Of a DNA stretch of 64,000 bases, positions 18,965-27,939 are shown piece after piece. Made by a program: the position numbers and the translations under genes. Source of the DNA: Planctomycetota bacterium (GTDB taxonomy: Bacteria > Planctomycetota > Phycisphaerae > Phycisphaerales > UBA5793); contig CAUJHZ010000076.1 of the NCBI GenBank assembly GCA_963205185.1, forward strand, positions 143,157 to 207,156. Direction: 5' to 3'. The notes under the pieces were generated by a model, which was given only the letters and a program-made list of their open reading frames with translations, was not told where the DNA came from and did not search any database. Each line of letters starts with the position of its first letter. Position 1 is the first letter of the stretch.

Positions 18965-19409
18965 GGAGCGTCCTTTCGCTCGCCGAGGTCGTTTCAAGTG
19001 TATCCGGCGGCAGCGGCGTGCCGTCGCGGAGGGTGAGTTCGCCGCCGAGCCAGGCGTCGCGCCATCGCTTCACTGCGGGGGACCGCACCCACTGCGGGTC
19101 ATAGTGCCGGTAGCCGAAGGTCTTCCCGGTCAGTTCATAGAGCGCCTCGGCGCTGAGCAGGCGAACCGCGGGGTCATCGGATTCGAGATTGCGGATGAGA
19201 CCGGGGATGGCGGCCCGGACCTTACTGGGGTCGGTCTCGGCTGCGGCGCGACGGGTGGCGAAGATGCGGGCAGCCGGCTGAGGAGAGTCGAAGTCGCCGG
19301 TGATCGCCGGCGGACCACACGACGCCGGGCCGAGCAGGGTCGCGCCAATCACAGCCGGCACAAGAAAAGAGGCACACCGCATCGGCCAATAGTAGGGCCT
19401 CAGGCGCAT
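18954..19409 (-). CDS. Exported HEAT-repeat-like protein, possible lipoprotein
   Basis: The protein (152 residues from ATG 19409, or 143 from ATG 19382) has an N-terminal hydrophobic signal ([20 protein letters not shown]) with a possible but non-canonical lipobox PASC. A single HEAT-like repeat follows ([26 protein letters not shown] split over two helices), then a short Trp-rich segment ([20 protein letters not shown]). No enzyme motif is seen. It is the first gene of the minus-strand group with the RsbW-like kinase, STAS protein and permease, overlapping the kinase start, and is divergent from guaA. Confidence 0.65.
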   Translation of the reverse strand: MRLRPYYWPMRCASFLVPAVIGATLLGPASCGPPAITGDFDSPQPAARIFATRRAAAETDPSKVRAAIPGLIRNLESDDPAVRLLSAEALYELTGKTFGYRHYDPQWVRSPAVKRWRDAWLGGELTLRDGTPLPPDTLETTSASERTLLDR

Positions 19410-19469
19410 GGACAGAACCGTTCGCCCCCGGAGGCGCGACTCGAACCGGCGTTTGGGGAACCTCGTGGA

Positions 19470-19498
19470 TTGGATGGGCGGCGAATCAGCCATACACT
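19470..19498 (+). promoter_or_regulatory. Sigma-70-type promoter of guaA
   Basis: TTGGAT (19470-19475) and TACACT (19493-19498) are separated by 17 bases. The guaA start lies 33 bases after the -10 box, giving a short leader. Confidence 0.6.
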
Positions 19499-19531
19499 CT
19501 CGTTTCCCACCTCGAAAAGGGTCGCGCGTCC

Positions 19532-21112
19532 ATGGCCGTCACTGCACCGACCATCCGCATTCCCGACAACACTGAAGTCATCGTCATTCTGGACTTCGGC
19601 TCGCAATACGCGCAACTGATCGCGCGGCGGGTGCGCGAGGCCGGGGCGTTCAGCGTGCTGGTTGCGCCGTCTGCGCCGATTGAAACGTTGGCGCAGTTCC
19701 GTCCGAAAGGCATTATCCTCTCGGGCGGGCCGGCGAGCGTCAACGAAGTCGGCGCCCCGCGCTGCGATGAGCGGCTCTTCGAGATGGGCGTGCCGGTCCT
19801 GGGCATCTGCTACGGCATGCAGCTGGGCTGCCAGATGCTCGGCGCCGACGTCCGCAGCGCGGGCAAGCGCGAGTTCGGCCGGGCGAACCTGAACATCCTG
19901 CCCGTGGAGGAGCGAGGGCTGCTTGTCGACCTGCCCGCCTCGACAACGGTGTGGATGAGTCACGGAGACCAGGTGGAAGCGCTGCCGCAGGAATTCGAAG
20001 CCATCGCGACGACTCCGACTTGTCCCATCGCCGCGGTGCGCCACCTCAAGCACAAGTTCTACGGCATCCAGTTCCATCCGGAAGTGACCCACACGCCGCA
20101 CGGCATCGACATTCTGCGCAACTTCATCTTCGAAATCTGCCAGTGCAAGGGCACGTGGCGAATGAGCGAATTCCTCGAAAGTGAGTGCAGGCGCATCCGT
20201 GAGGAAGTGGGCGCCAAGCGCGTCATTTGCGGCCTCTCGGGCGGCGTCGACTCATCGGTGCTGGCGGCGATGCTCATTCGGGCCATCGGCGAGCAACTCA
20301 CGTGCGTCTTTGTCGACAATGGATTGCTTCGCAAAGCGGAGCGGCAACTGGTCGAATCCACTTTTCGCGATCACTTCCAGGCGGACCTGCGCGTCGTCGA
20401 TGCGTCGGAGGAGTTTCTGGTGGATCTCCGGGGCGTGCTCGACCCGCAGGAGAAGCGCCGCCGCATCGGCCATCGTTTCATCGAAGTTTTCAAGCAGACG
20501 GCCGCGGAGATCGGCGATTTCGAGTTCCTCGCCCAGGGCACGCTCTATCCCGACGTGATTGAATCCGGCCACAGCCACGCCGGCACGGCGGCGAACATCA
20601 AACTGCACCACAACGTCGGCGGCCTGCCTGAGCAACTCGGCTTCAAACTCATCGAGCCGCTCCGCGATCTCTTCAAGGACGAGGTGCGCAAACTCGGGGC
20701 CGTACTCGGCCTGCCGGACCAGATCATCTGGCGCCATCCGTTCCCCGGCCCGGGGCTGGCGGTGCGCATCGTCGGCGAGGTGACTAAAGCGCGGCTCGAT
20801 CTGCTGCGCGACTGCGATGAAATCCTGCTCGAAGAGATCGTGGCCAACAACCTCTACCGCAGCACGAGCCAGGTGTTCGCCGTGCTGCTGCCCATCCAGT
20901 CGGTCGGCGTCATGGGCGACGGCCGGACGTATGAGAGCGTCGTGGCGATCCGGGCTGTCGAGACGCAGGACTTCATGACGGCCGACTGGGCGCGGATCCC
21001 GTTCAACGTGCTGGCGACGATCAGTTCGCGGATCATCAACGAAATCCGCGGCGTAAACAGGGTGGTGTACGACATCAGTTCCAAGCCCCCGGCCACGATC
21101 GAGTGGGAGTAG
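19532..21112 (+). CDS. guaA: GMP synthase (glutamine-hydrolysing) GuaA
   Basis: The 526-residue enzyme aminates XMP to GMP. The N-terminal class I amidotransferase has the nucleophile in [10 protein letters not shown] (Cys about residue 93) and the His/Glu pair in FHPEVTHT. The ATP-pyrophosphatase domain has [10 protein letters not shown] (about 233-242), and the C-terminal dimerisation domain ends in PPATIEWE, as is typical. Length is standard (about 525). ATG 19532 follows a short leader with its own promoter. Confidence 0.97.
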   Translation: MAVTAPTIRIPDNTEVIVILDFGSQYAQLIARRVREAGAFSVLVAPSAPIETLAQFRPKGIILSGGPASVNEVGAPRCDERLFEMGVPVLGICYGMQLGCQMLGADVRSAGKREFGRANLNILPVEERGLLVDLPASTTVWMSHGDQVEALPQEFEAIATTPTCPIAAVRHLKHKFYGIQFHPEVTHTPHGIDILRNFIFEICQCKGTWRMSEFLESECRRIREEVGAKRVICGLSGGVDSSVLAAMLIRAIGEQLTCVFVDNGLLRKAERQLVESTFRDHFQADLRVVDASEEFLVDLRGVLDPQEKRRRIGHRFIEVFKQTAAEIGDFEFLAQGTLYPDVIESGHSHAGTAANIKLHHNVGGLPEQLGFKLIEPLRDLFKDEVRKLGAVLGLPDQIIWRHPFPGPGLAVRIVGEVTKARLDLLRDCDEILLEEIVANNLYRSTSQVFAVLLPIQSVGVMGDGRTYESVVAIRAVETQDFMTADWARIPFNVLATISSRIINEIRGVNRVVYDISSKPPATIEWE

Positions 21113-21157
21113 GCGGCCAAGGGTTACCGAAGGCATTTGGCATCCAGCCGAGATCGC

Positions 21158-21165
21158 GCCGATAA
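21158..21165 (+). promoter_or_regulatory. GCCGATAA motif (possible FliA-type -10 box)
   Basis: The exact sigma-28 -10 consensus GCCGATAA is present in the spacer after guaA, but no TAAA-like -35 box is seen at the right distance. An 8-mer of this composition is expected about once per window by chance, so the call is weak. Confidence 0.2.
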
Positions 21166-21224
21166 TCAAGGCATGAGCTACCCTGCGGTGACCAACATCC
21201 CGCGATCGCGAGTTCTTCGCTCGA

Positions 21225-21464
21225 GTGACGTCGTCAGATTCCTTTCGGATGACCGAATCCGTCATGCATTCCGGAAGTGACTCAGAGGCGAGTGCGACAA
21301 TTGCGGGGGCCCGTAACGCCCTACCCATCATCCACGAACTTGAGCAGTTGGCAGCGCACTGGCAGAGTGAAGGGGATGCACCGGCTGCGCGCACGTGCCA
21401 ATACGCCGCCGTCCTGCTCGCCAGCCTCTACCGCATCTCTGAAGTCATGGGCTACGAGTGGTAG
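21225..21464 (+). CDS. Small hypothetical protein
   Basis: A 79-residue frame (GTG 21225; ATG 21249 gives 71 residues) encodes a mostly helical protein with the segment ALPIIHELEQLAAHWQSEG, then CQYAAVLLASLYRISEVMGYEW. Codon use resembles neighbouring genes and its stop is close to the next gene's region, supporting a real gene. No family is recognised. A 35-codon frame beginning at ATG 21174 overlaps its start in another phase. Confidence 0.45.
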   Translation: MTSSDSFRMTESVMHSGSDSEASATIAGARNALPIIHELEQLAAHWQSEGDAPAARTCQYAAVLLASLYRISEVMGYEW

Positions 21465-21515
21465 ATGGCCACTCGGCCCGCCAGAGCCAGTGAAGGCTCT
21501 GCGTTAGAATCCACC

Positions 21516-22298
21516 ATGTTGATGCCCCTGCATCTGGCGCTTCTGGTCCTGCTGTCCTCCCCACCGGCCGGCCGGCCGCCGACAGCGCTCGAAGCGCTCG
21601 GCGATGTTGTCGACGATCAGCCGCTCGCGGCCGACGCAGGCCTGGATGCGCTTATCTCATCGGCCCTGATCGCGACCGCCTCGAGCGGCGCTGCCGCACC
21701 GGATTGGGTCGCCATCGCCCAAACTCCGGCTGAGTTCCGTGGCCGGATATTTCACTTCACGACCGGGCTTGCGACGCGCGTTGCCGAGCGGGCCTTTGGC
21801 ATCGACGGCCTCAGCGCGTGGCAGACGAGTTCTCCGGCGATCGTCGAACCGATTCTGCTGCTCGTCTATGAACCACCAACACCAACATCGCCCGCTGCGC
21901 AGGCGACGCCAACGCACATCGACTTGATCGAACTCGATGCGGCGTTCTGGAAGACCGCGGTGGCGGATCTTCACCCCCAGCGCCAAACACTGGATCAGAC
22001 GGTGCGCGCGACGCCGCAGCCGCGGCGCATTCTCGTTTTCGTCGGCACCAGTCCTCGCTACACGCCGCTTCGCAGCGGCGGCATCGACGAATGGACCGGG
22101 CTGGTCGCAGCACTGGTGGTCGGCGGGGCACTGCTGCTGATCGTTCGAAAGGCGGCCCGACCGCGGTTGGCGGGCGGTCCTGTTTCAGGCGTCGATGCCG
22201 GGGAGCCGCAGTGGAACGACGCCGGCCTTCCCGATGAGCCCGCCGAGGCGCTGGCCGAACTCCGCCGGCGCGGCGAAGATACGATGACGCATGAGTGA
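21516..22298 (+). CDS. Secreted/membrane protein of unknown function
   Basis: From ATG 21516 the 260-residue protein has a signal peptide (MLMPLHLALLVLLSSPPAG) and one membrane helix near the C-terminus (WTGLVAALVVGGALLLIVRK, about residues 190-210), with an acidic cytoplasmic tail (PDEPAEALAELRRRGED). The outer region has no motif I recognise. The frame is open up to ATG 21465, but a signal peptide directly at 21516 argues for the later start; a TAGAAT box at 21505-21510 would then lie too close for use. Its end overlaps the aroB start by 8 bases, so it is co-translated with aroB. Confidence 0.65.
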   Translation: MLMPLHLALLVLLSSPPAGRPPTALEALGDVVDDQPLAADAGLDALISSALIATASSGAAAPDWVAIAQTPAEFRGRIFHFTTGLATRVAERAFGIDGLSAWQTSSPAIVEPILLLVYEPPTPTSPAAQATPTHIDLIELDAAFWKTAVADLHPQRQTLDQTVRATPQPRRILVFVGTSPRYTPLRSGGIDEWTGLVAALVVGGALLLIVRKAARPRLAGGPVSGVDAGEPQWNDAGLPDEPAEALAELRRRGEDTMTHE

Positions 22299-23415
22299 TC
22301 GCCACCGCGTTCGCATCGATCTGCACGTGGCCTCAGCGCCGCGCGAGTGCGGCATTCACGTCGGCGCCGCAGTGCTCGAAGAGGCGGGTGAAATCCTCTC
22401 GCCGCACGTTCGCGGCCGGCGCCTGGCCATCATCTGCGACGCCGCCGTCGCTCAAACACACGCGCAAACGCTTGCAGGTGCCTGTTCCGGGTCCGGGTTC
22501 GATTGCCATCAGATTGCCGTGCCGTCCGGCGAGGCACACAAAACCCTCGAATCGGCCGCTCGCCTGTACGAGGCGATGTTTGCAGCCTCGCTGGATCGGT
22601 CGAGCGCGGTCATCGCGCTCGGCGGCGGCGTAACAACGGATCTCGCGGGGTTCGTCGCGGCGACGTTCATGCGCGGCATCACGCTCATCAACGCGCCGAC
22701 CACGCTCCTGGGCATGGTCGATGCTGCGATCGGCGGCAAGACAGGCGTCAACTTCCCCCTGCCCGGATCGGCCGTCCTCGGCAAGAACCTTGTGGGCGCC
22801 TTTCACCACCCCGCGGCGGTGCTCATGGATGTCGCCACGCTGCACACGCTCCCGCCGCGCGCCTTTCGCTGCGGCCTGGCCGAGTGCATCAAACATGCGC
22901 TCATCGCCGACCCGTCGATGCTCGACTGGATCGAGGCTCACAGCGCCGCGCTTCAGCCGGCCCGAAGCGGCGAACTCGTCGACTTCATCGCCCGAAACGC
23001 GCGGATCAAAGCCGACGTCGTCGCTGGAGACGAGCGAGAGAGCGGCCAGCGCCTGCTGCTCAACCTCGGCCACACCTTCGCGCACGCCATTGAAACGCGG
23101 CCGGAACTCGGCCTCGAACATGGCGAGGCCGTAGCGCTTGGTCTGCTGGCGGCGTGCGCCGCGGGCGAGCACCTGAAGATCACCAACCTCGAACTGCGGC
23201 CCAGGCTGCGCGCGGTCATCGGGCAGCTGGGGCTTCCCGTGCGCCTCTCCTCCAGCCCACCTCTGGCCGAAGTGCTCAGCGCCATGAACGCAGACAAAAA
23301 GATCGAGGACGGGAAGCTGCGTCTGCTCATTCCCGTCGACGTGGGCGTGGTGGAGATGGTCCGGTCGGCTCCGGATTCGGCCGTGGAAGCCGGGCTCGCG
23401 TCCATTTCGCCCTGA
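22291..23415 (+). CDS. aroB: 3-dehydroquinate synthase AroB
   Basis: This 374-residue enzyme converts DAHP to 3-dehydroquinate in the shikimate pathway, using NAD and a divalent metal. The NAD-binding GGGVTTDLAGFVA is at about residues 110-122, the KTGVNFP loop follows, and metal ligands lie in CGLAECIKHALI (Glu) and LLNLGHTFAHAIE (His) and EHGEAVALG (His). Length is normal. The start overlaps the end of the preceding gene by 8 bases (ATGAGTGA). Confidence 0.96.
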   Translation: MSDRHRVRIDLHVASAPRECGIHVGAAVLEEAGEILSPHVRGRRLAIICDAAVAQTHAQTLAGACSGSGFDCHQIAVPSGEAHKTLESAARLYEAMFAASLDRSSAVIALGGGVTTDLAGFVAATFMRGITLINAPTTLLGMVDAAIGGKTGVNFPLPGSAVLGKNLVGAFHHPAAVLMDVATLHTLPPRAFRCGLAECIKHALIADPSMLDWIEAHSAALQPARSGELVDFIARNARIKADVVAGDERESGQRLLLNLGHTFAHAIETRPELGLEHGEAVALGLLAACAAGEHLKITNLELRPRLRAVIGQLGLPVRLSSSPPLAEVLSAMNADKKIEDGKLRLLIPVDVGVVEMVRSAPDSAVEAGLASISP

Positions 23416-23533
23416 CCTTCCCCGCTTGGCAGGCGGCGCGTATCCTTATGGGCGCCCACCGCCCGCCCGCGCCGCTGACACGCCATGGCGCCTGCCGCCA
23501 CCGCGGCGGCCGCGCAGCAGAGGAGAAGATGCG

Positions 23534-23962
23534 ATGCCCCAGCCGCAAGGCCAACTTGCCGACCGATCCGTGCTCATCGTCGACGACGAATCTGACATCC
23601 GCGAATCCGTCGAGACGGTGTTCAAGGCCGAAGGCGCGCGCACGCGAACCGTGTCCGACGGCAACTCGGCGGTTCGAATCTGCCTCGACGAAAAGCCCGA
23701 CTTGGTGGTTCTGGACATGATGCTCCCCGGCCGCAGCGGCTTCCTGGTTCTCGAGAAGATCAAGGGTTACGAAGATTCGCCGGTCGTGATCATGATCACC
23801 GCCAACGAGGGCAAGCGGCACCGCTCGTTTGCGACGGGGCTCGGCGCCGATCTGTACCTGCAGAAACCGTTTTCGATGGATGTGCTGGTTGAAAAATCCG
23901 TTGAGTTGCTCAAGCAGGCCGATGAGGTCAAGGCGCGGGCCGGCTCGCGCACAAAGGACTGA
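23534..23962 (+). CDS. CheY-like single-domain response regulator
   Basis: The 142-residue protein is one receiver domain. The acidic pair is in VDDES (residues 17-18), the phosphoacceptor is Asp61 in VVLDMMLPG, and the conserved Lys is Lys111 in LQKPF. No output domain follows, only a charged tail (KARAGSRTKD). Start ATG 23534 has AGGAGAAG at 23521-23528; upstream open frame is rejected for lack of a ribosome site. The cognate kinase is not adjacent. It is followed by two small unknown genes with gaps of 4 and 10 bases. Confidence 0.9.
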   Translation: MPQPQGQLADRSVLIVDDESDIRESVETVFKAEGARTRTVSDGNSAVRICLDEKPDLVVLDMMLPGRSGFLVLEKIKGYEDSPVVIMITANEGKRHRSFATGLGADLYLQKPFSMDVLVEKSVELLKQADEVKARAGSRTKD

Positions 23963-23966
23963 GCCC

Positions 23967-24278
23967 TTGGCCAAGCGGCAACTTGTCATCACCGGCCCGG
24001 CGCCCAGCGATCCGGATGAAGCGCCCACCCTCGGCTCGAGGCGCGAAGTGCTCGCCACGCTTTCGAAGTTCAACACCTGGCCCGATGTCGAAGGCGGCGA
24101 ATTCCTTTACGGCCCGGGCCTGACCATGCAGATGACGCCGGGTGCTGACGAACTCAGTCAGATGCTCGTCGCCGTGCTCGACGAGGACATCGCCTGGACG
24201 GTGCTGACGCGCATCTGCAAGACGACGCACTGGCAACTGCTCGATCTCGAATCCGGCCGATCGCTTTCCTTCTCCTGA
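23967..24278 (+). CDS. Small conserved-looking protein of unknown function
   Basis: From TTG 23967 (with AAAGGA about 10 bases upstream) this gives 103 residues: LAKRQLVITGPAPSDPDEAP..., then a region EVLATLSKFNTWPDVEGGEF and a C-terminal TRICKTTHWQLLDLESGRSL. The frame upstream of the TTG overlaps the receiver gene in another phase and is not used. No family is recognised. Its place between the CheY-like gene and the next small gene suggests a three-gene unit. Confidence 0.6.
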   Translation: MAKRQLVITGPAPSDPDEAPTLGSRREVLATLSKFNTWPDVEGGEFLYGPGLTMQMTPGADELSQMLVAVLDEDIAWTVLTRICKTTHWQLLDLESGRSLSFS

Positions 24279-24288
24279 CCCGCCGCTC

Positions 24289-24681
24289 ATGTCCGAAGTT
24301 GAACACGAACATCACGTTCCGGCCGCAGCCGCCGATTCGCCCGAAGGCCGGGTCTACGACTTTGCCGATCCGCAGCAGGCCGAGCAGGCGCTCGAACTGG
24401 CCTTCGACTACCGCGGCGACGTGACGCTCACGCTCGAAGGCGGCCGGACCGTCGAAGGCTACCTGTTCGACCGTCGCCACGACGAGCGGGATGGACTGCT
24501 GATTCGGCTCATGCTGACGGCCTCGCCGGCCAAGGAGATCATTCCGGCCCGGCAGATCCGCCGACTCGCCTTCACCGGCCGCGACACCGCCCTGGGCAAG
24601 AGCTGGGAGACATGGGTGCGGCAGTACGCCAAGCGTCTGGCAGAGAAGCGCGCGGCTGCCAAGGCTGATGAGCCCTCATAA
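24289..24681 (+). CDS. Small protein with an Sm-like-looking core, unknown function
   Basis: This 130-residue protein starts at ATG 24289, 10 bases after the preceding stop. Its middle (DYRGDVTLTLEGGRTVEGYL) followed by DGLLIRLML and IIPARQIRRLAFTG reads like a small beta-barrel binding surface seen in Sm/LSm-type or similar 'DxVxVxLxdGrxvxG' proteins; this is only a pattern resemblance. The C-terminus is a basic helix (KSWETWVRQYAKRLAEKRAA). Confidence 0.65.
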   Translation: MSEVEHEHHVPAAAADSPEGRVYDFADPQQAEQALELAFDYRGDVTLTLEGGRTVEGYLFDRRHDERDGLLIRLMLTASPAKEIIPARQIRRLAFTGRDTALGKSWETWVRQYAKRLAEKRAAAKADEPS

Positions 24682-24764
24682 ACAGTGGGAGCCGCACTTC
24701 GCAGCGGCGCTCTTCGTTTCGACCGGCAGATTCTGCGCTGAGATGCAGCCGCCGGCCGCGGGCT

Positions 24765-24772
24765 GCCGATAA
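24765..24772 (+). promoter_or_regulatory. GCCGATAA motif upstream of the TPR gene (possible FliA-type -10 box)
   Basis: The motif lies 55 bases before the GTG start of the TPR protein at the edge of the flagellar cluster. A CGGCAGA-T-T-C-TGCGCT block 41 bases upstream of it recurs, with two changes, 49 bases upstream of the second such motif at 44822. No TAAA -35 box is visible. Confidence 0.3.
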
Positions 24773-24826
24773 ACGATCTGGACCTCGGCGGCCGCGATCA
24801 GCCGCCTCGTCAGATGGAACTCAGCC

Positions 24827-27343
24827 GTGGCGCGTGAGCAGAAGCAAAATCCGACTCCCGAGCAGGCGCCAGGCGCTGCACCGGTTTCGTGGGCGCATGT
24901 GTGGCAGTTGCCCGCCGCCGTGGCCAGCGCGGGGCTGGTGTTGGTTGCGGTCGTGCTCATGTTCACGACCCGGCCTTCGATCGACTTTCCCGAGGTGCTC
25001 AGGGAAGTGAAGCGGCTGGGGGACGCCGGCGAGTACGAAGCCGCAATCGACAAACTCGTACAGACCGAGCGTCATCGCGCCGGGATGACCGAAGAGAACA
25101 TCCGCCAGTTCCTGGTGACTCGGTCGGATCTGTTCTACGCCCGGCAGCTGGCGGCCGGCGGAGACGCCACGCGCAATCTGACGCAAGCGGTCGAGGGCTA
25201 CGTCGATGCCGAGAAGATCGGCGCGACGCTGACGCCCCAGCAGGTTTTCCAGATGGCCGATGCGCTCATCCGCCTGGGCCGGGCGGACGAGGCGCCTCCG
25301 CTCATCGAACGGCTGCCCCCCACTGCCGCGCTGCTGCGCCAGCGCCTCATCAAGTCGCTCGTCGATCAGAACCTGGCGATGTCCGAGGACCGGTACGCCG
25401 AGACCGTCGATCTGCTCATGAAACTCATGACCGAACCCGATCTCGCGCCTGAGGACCGGATCTGGACGTACGCGCGGCTGACGGAACTGCGGCTCGGTCA
25501 GGGCTTTGTCAACGAGGCGATCGACAAGCTGCTCGTGGCCATGCAGCAGTTGCGCGCCGATGGCATCCGGGATTTTCCCGAACTCTACCTGCTTCTGGGC
25601 CGCGGCTACTTCGAACTCGGCCACTACGCACGGGCCGAGGAGCATCTGCAGACGGCGGCACAAGGACTGTCCAACTCCAGCGCCCTGCGCGGCGAAGCGC
25701 TGCTGCTCCAGGCTCGCATCGTCCAGCAGCGGCAGCAGTGGGATGAAGCGTACCAGATGCTCGACGATGTGGTCGTCACCTATCCCGGCACGCGCGCTTA
25801 CCTGCCCGCCCTCATGGCCAGGGCGGAGGTGCAAGCCCAGCTCGGTAACCACAACGAGTCGGTCAACGACTACCATGCGGTCGCGCGGGCTGTGGAGGCG
25901 GCGCGGCAGCGCCCGGATGAGACGCCGCAATTGACCCCGCGCCAGGTCTGCACCAGTCTGCTCGTCTGGCATGACCGGCGGCGCGATGATGGACGGCTGC
26001 TCGAGGCACTGGAATTCGCCAAGCTGGCCGAGAGCCTCTACCCCGCGGCCAAGGACATGCCTCAGGATCTCGTGCTGCGGCTGGCGGAGACGAATTGGGC
26101 GCTGGGTGATCACACCCTGGCCGACGCGTGGTCCGCCGCCGGAATCCAGCTCGACGCCGAGGGTCTGCCCGTCCAGCCGGACGATGCGTCGCGCGTCGAT
26201 GCCGCCACGCGCCGCCAGGCGCAGCACTTCTTCCTGGATGGCGGAGAGTACTACCGCCTGCTGGCGGAGATGGCGATCCAACTCGACCCCGACGCGGCGG
26301 CGGAATCGCTGCGCTGGGCGGCGAAATGTTTCGATCGCGGCGGGGAATACCTCGTCGCCGTCCAGTGCCTCAAGGAGTTTGTCCGGCTGAGCGCCGGCCA
26401 GCCGCGCGAACTCTGGGGCGTGCACATGCTCGGCCGGTCGTACCAGTCTCTGGGCGACTACGAGGGCGCGATCGCGCAGTTCAGGGCCCTTATCGCAGAT
26501 CACCACAACTCAATCGAAGCGCACCGCTCTTACGTACCCCTGGCGCAGTGTTGCCTCAGGCTGGAGCGGCCGAACCCCGCCGAAGCCGAACGCCTGCTGA
26601 CGCACGTGGTGGATGGCGGCGCGGAACTTGACCCCGACGCCTGGGAATTCGCTGATGCACTGATCGAGCTTGGCAGCCTCTACAGCCACGCCGCCGAATA
26701 CCCGATGCCGCGACCTGCGGCCGAGTACTACCCCGAGGCCATCCGCCGTCTCACCGAGGCGATCGAGCGCTATCCGAACGATTCCCGCCAAAACGACCTG
26801 CATTATGAACTGGCCCATGCTTACCGGCTCAGTGCGAAATCTATTGAAGACGAACTCGAGCTCGAACGCCCCGAAGCGGAACGGATCCAGTTGAACCAGA
26901 CGCGCGATGAACACCTCGCCGAGGCCGCCCGGCACTACGCAGCGGCCATTGCCGGCTATGAGTCGATTGAGCCTTACAAGCGCTCGCCTGAAGTAAGCCA
27001 GAACCTCAAGTTCGCCGCATTCTGGCGGGCGGACTGCGCCTTTGACCAGGGCTCCTATCACGAAGCGATCCGGCTCTACTCAGGTGTCGCGGACCGCTAC
27101 AGCGAGGACGCCACGGCGATCGTGGCGCTGATCCAGATCGTCAACGCCTACGCAGCGCTGGATGACCTGCCGGCTGCCCGCACCGCGCAGAACCGCGCCT
27201 GGCGTCTGCTGCGCGACCTGCCCGCCGCGGCGTTCGAGAGCAGTCCGCTGCCGCTGGACCGCGATGCCTGGGAGCGCGTGCTGCGCTCCAACGAGATGAC
27301 CGCCCAGGGCAACCTGACTTCCGCCGAGAGTCCTTCTCCATAG
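24827..27343 (+). CDS. Large membrane-anchored TPR protein
   Basis: The 838-residue protein has one N-terminal membrane helix (LPAAVASAGLVLVAVVLMF, about residues 28-46) and then a long series of helical TPR-type repeats (for example LYLLLGRGYFELGHYARAEEHL near residue 255, the segment around LYSHAAEYP, and ECAFDQGSYHEAIRLY-like FDQGSYHEAIRLYSGV near the C-terminus). It probably faces the periplasm and acts as a scaffold. It lies just before the flagellar genes, but no residue links it to the flagellum. Start GTG 24827 lacks a strong ribosome site. Confidence 0.8.
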   Translation: MAREQKQNPTPEQAPGAAPVSWAHVWQLPAAVASAGLVLVAVVLMFTTRPSIDFPEVLREVKRLGDAGEYEAAIDKLVQTERHRAGMTEENIRQFLVTRSDLFYARQLAAGGDATRNLTQAVEGYVDAEKIGATLTPQQVFQMADALIRLGRADEAPPLIERLPPTAALLRQRLIKSLVDQNLAMSEDRYAETVDLLMKLMTEPDLAPEDRIWTYARLTELRLGQGFVNEAIDKLLVAMQQLRADGIRDFPELYLLLGRGYFELGHYARAEEHLQTAAQGLSNSSALRGEALLLQARIVQQRQQWDEAYQMLDDVVVTYPGTRAYLPALMARAEVQAQLGNHNESVNDYHAVARAVEAARQRPDETPQLTPRQVCTSLLVWHDRRRDDGRLLEALEFAKLAESLYPAAKDMPQDLVLRLAETNWALGDHTLADAWSAAGIQLDAEGLPVQPDDASRVDAATRRQAQHFFLDGGEYYRLLAEMAIQLDPDAAAESLRWAAKCFDRGGEYLVAVQCLKEFVRLSAGQPRELWGVHMLGRSYQSLGDYEGAIAQFRALIADHHNSIEAHRSYVPLAQCCLRLERPNPAEAERLLTHVVDGGAELDPDAWEFADALIELGSLYSHAAEYPMPRPAAEYYPEAIRRLTEAIERYPNDSRQNDLHYELAHAYRLSAKSIEDELELERPEAERIQLNQTRDEHLAEAARHYAAAIAGYESIEPYKRSPEVSQNLKFAAFWRADCAFDQGSYHEAIRLYSGVADRYSEDATAIVALIQIVNAYAALDDLPAARTAQNRAWRLLRDLPAAAFESSPLPLDRDAWERVLRSNEMTAQGNLTSAESPSP

Positions 27344-27419
27344 CGAGCGAGGCGAAAAGTTCATGCTTTCGCGCGGCGATGGATGATGTAGAGGAAGATT
27401 GACGCATCACAGCGACGGT

Positions 27420-27430
27420 CGGCGGAGCCG
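27420..27430 (+). promoter_or_regulatory. CGGC-GGA-GCCG hairpin before the FlgN-like gene
   Basis: An 11-base hairpin with a GGA triloop lies 20 bases before ATG 27451. The same 11-mer occurs at 16215-16225 and, with a longer stem, at 45396-45412. GGA in a hairpin loop is the CsrA recognition element in other bacteria. Confidence 0.3.
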
Positions 27431-27450
27431 GCCATGGACGGAAGGTCAGG

Positions 27451-27936
27451 ATGACCGCAACACGCACAAGCCCGGTCGCTTTCAACGAGCACGACCCGGT
27501 TCAGCTCCTGAGCCGGCAGGTCGAGATCTGCCTGCGGCTCGAACAGGCCGCCAGCGATCTCCTCGATCAACTCAGGCAAGGGCAGTGCGACCACACCGGC
27601 TCGATGCTGGATGGCCGCCGGCCGCTCATCGATGAGTTGGGCCGCCTGAATCACCAGTTCGTGTCGTGCTGCCCCTCGTGGGCCGCCCACCTCGACACGC
27701 TCGGGCCCGCCCCGCGGCGGGAAGCCGAAACGCTTGCCGGGCGCTTCGACGATCTGCTCCAGCGCGTCCGGACCATCGACGGGCTGCTCAGCGAGCGGCT
27801 CAGTGAGATCAGAAGCGAAGTCAGCGATGCGCTGGGCGAACTGCTCACAGCGCGAAACTCCAATCGGGCATACGTCACCGGGACGACTGCCGCCGCTGCG
27901 CCGGGGCGAACGCGCTTCATGGACAGGCGAGGCTGA
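27451..27936 (+). CDS. Coiled-coil flagellar protein, FlgN-like candidate
   Basis: The 161-residue protein is almost all helix, with heptad-like stretches LLSRQVEICLRLEQAASDLL, and LSERLSEIRSEVSDALGELL, ending in a short disordered tail (GTTAAAAPGRTRFMDRRG). Size, helical hairpin shape and place at the head of a flagellar operon fit a FlgN/FliT-type export chaperone, but sequence identity to that family is not evident. The start is ATG 27451 with GAAGG upstream. The histidine kinase gene begins 3 bases after its stop. Confidence 0.55.
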   Translation: MTATRTSPVAFNEHDPVQLLSRQVEICLRLEQAASDLLDQLRQGQCDHTGSMLDGRRPLIDELGRLNHQFVSCCPSWAAHLDTLGPAPRREAETLAGRFDDLLQRVRTIDGLLSERLSEIRSEVSDALGELLTARNSNRAYVTGTTAAAAPGRTRFMDRRG

Positions 27937-27939
27937 CTC

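Noticed and set aside
21174-21281. 35-codon frame after guaA (starts MSYPAVTNIPRS)
   Set aside because: It overlaps the more gene-like 79-residue frame in another phase and has no family match or good ribosome site.
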